The position numbers were made by a program, and so were the translations under genes. From assembly GCA_903909415.1 (NCBI GenBank), contig CAIVVS010000052.1, forward strand, positions 1 through 25,265: a stretch of DNA of 25,265 bases. Direction: 5' to 3'. Positions 24,237 to 25,265 of this stretch are shown one piece after another. The DNA is from an uncultured Pseudomonadota bacterium. Its GTDB lineage: Bacteria; Pseudomonadota; Gammaproteobacteria; Burkholderiales; SG8-39. Each line of letters begins with the position of its first letter. Within the stretch, counting starts at the first letter, position 1. The notes beneath the pieces are model-generated. The model ran no database searches. It had not been told where the DNA came from and saw only the letters and a program-made list of their open reading frames with translations.

Positions 24237-25265
24237 TCAGGTTGCGGGCTGGACGCCCCGGAACTGCGCTTCCATCTCGCGCCGGATGCTGACCGCCTCG
24301 CTGGCGGCGTCCAGCGCGACGTCCGACCAGCGCACCGGGCTGCCGGCCGGCACCGGGTTCACCAGCTTCAGCTTGTGGGCCAGGCCCAGCGGCAGCCCGC
24401 CCAGCGCGAGCGAATCGGCAGCCGGCATCAGCCGGCCGTACACCGTGTAGCCACCCTCGCCGTCCAGCAGTTCACCCGCCTTCAGGTCGCGCTTGGCGGT
24501 GGCCACCACGTCGCCGACGAAACCGCGCGCGCAGCCGGTGGGCTCGCGCCGCAGCCCGACCGAGGCGACGCTGATGGCCAGTTCCAGGCCGATCAGGTGG
24601 TAGGGCTTGTACAACGAGGCGTAGCGCCCGCTGTCGTCGGTCTTCAGGCCGTACTCGGAAAAGCAGCGCATCACATAGTCCGAATCGGCGGCAAAGGTCA
24701 CGTACACGCCCCAGCGCAGGTCGCGGAACACCGGCCGCGCGTCGCGCTCGACGCTGGAGATCACCTCGACCTGCCCGGCGTGGTGCAGCTGGCCACCGTG
24801 CTCGCGCGGGCGCAGCACCATCGGCAGGTCGTCCACGCCGCAGGGCGGGAACTGCAGGCCGTCCGGCGCGGGTACCAGGCCGGTGGCATTGGCCACCGCC
24901 GCCATCTCGATCGCCGACTTGGTGCCGTCGAGGAAGGAGTTGAACATCTGCGCGTTGAAGTCGCCCTTGGCGACCTGCTCGGGCGTGAAGCCGTAGTGGC
25001 CCCAGACCGTCTCGGGCGTGGACTGGTGGTAGCTGGGCAGGTACTTGGTGCCCTTGCCGGCCGCGACCACGCGGAATCCGGCGGCACGCGCCCAGTCCAC
25101 CATCTCGCAGATCAGCGCCGGCTGGTCGCCATAGGCCAGCGAATAGACGATGCCGGCTTCCTCGGCACACCTGGCCAGCAACGGCCCCGCCAGCGCGTCA
25201 GCTTCGACGTTGACCATGACGATGTGCTTCTTGTATTCGCAGCAAGCCAGCACGTGCGAGATGCC
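24237..25265 (-). CDS. SAF-domain homoserine-dehydrogenase-like oxidoreductase, 5' end outside the window
   Basis: The C-terminal 342 residues of a larger protein. The frame is open through the right edge, so the N-terminal Rossmann part is missing here. The visible part starts after the cofactor domain (HVLACCEYKKHIVMVNVEADALAGP). It continues through the middle domain (GFRVVAAGKGTKYLPSYH, NSFLDGTKSAIEMAAVANATGLVP, YKPYHLIGLELAISVASV) and ends with a SAF-like domain (AKRDLKAGELLDGEGGYTVYGRL). This arrangement is that of the predicted homoserine dehydrogenases with a C-terminal SAF domain (COG4091 type). Automatic tools sometimes mislabel them FlgA or antifreeze-like because of the SAF domain. 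The reaction is unproven; an NAD(P)-linked step on a hydroxy acid or sugar acid is the usual guess. It may be co-transcribed with the molybdenum hydroxylase genes 174 bp downstream. Confidence 0.8.
   Translation of the reverse strand, partial: GISHVLACCEYKKHIVMVNVEADALAGPLLARCAEEAGIVYSLAYGDQPALICEMVDWARAAGFRVVAAGKGTKYLPSYHQSTPETVWGHYGFTPEQVAKGDFNAQMFNSFLDGTKSAIEMAAVANATGLVPAPDGLQFPPCGVDDLPMVLRPREHGGQLHHAGQVEVISSVERDARPVFRDLRWGVYVTFAADSDYVMRCFSEYGLKTDDSGRYASLYKPYHLIGLELAISVASVGLRREPTGCARGFVGDVVATAKRDLKAGELLDGEGGYTVYGRLMPAADSLALGGLPLGLAHKLKLVNPVPAGSPVRWSDVALDAASEAVSIRREMEAQFRGVQPAT

Overview
The window is strongly GC-rich and reads like an accessory catabolic region of a betaproteobacterium, most probably Burkholderiales (Alcaligenaceae or Comamonadaceae type). 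That placement is an inference. It rests on three orphan TctC/Bug periplasmic receptors without TctA/TctB membrane partners, on operons with 1-4 bp overlaps, and on the codon and base bias. No rRNA, tRNA, CRISPR array, insertion sequence or phage gene was seen. The only housekeeping gene is a 23S rRNA pseudouridine synthase (RluF-like) entering from the left edge. It ends at a clear bidirectional terminator (1078-1101).

Region A (1117-7929) is a divergent unit. On the minus strand lie an FAH-family hydrolase, HyuA, a TctC receptor and HyuB. The TctC gene sits between the two hydantoinase/oxoprolinase subunits, and its ATG overlaps the hyuA stop. On the plus strand lie a GntR/FCD regulator, a small unknown Cys-containing protein whose ATG overlaps the regulator's stop, and a second TctC receptor. 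A palindrome between paired candidate promoters (7088-7142) is the likely GntR operator. The unit probably imports and opens a cyclic amide or lactam-like compound, or carboxylates a ketone. The substrate cannot be read from the sequence.

Region B (9540-16676) is a seven-gene plus-strand cluster: an SDR dehydrogenase, an EntE-like aryl-acid AMP ligase, an amidohydrolase-2 protein with altered metal ligands, an adducin-type class II aldolase, a PanE-like ketoacid reductase, a third TctC receptor, and a D-2-hydroxyacid dehydrogenase. Some neighbours overlap (ligase/amidohydrolase share GTGA). A perfect 12-bp palindrome lies next to a candidate -10 element upstream. There is no siderophore synthesis gene. 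This looks like a catabolic pathway for a carboxylic acid, possibly aromatic, and it is the best candidate for an undescribed system here.

Region C (16654-19637) has a TetR regulator with tetrapeptide repeats at both ends, a divergent alpha/beta hydrolase, and an MFS transporter. Region D (18462-25265, minus) has a truncated SAF-domain homoserine-dehydrogenase-like protein. It is followed by a molybdenum hydroxylase in the order FAD subunit, Mo subunit (form II AYRGAGR signature), 2Fe-2S subunit, and then a GST and the MFS gene. The overall theme is uptake and oxidation or hydrolysis of organic acids and related compounds.
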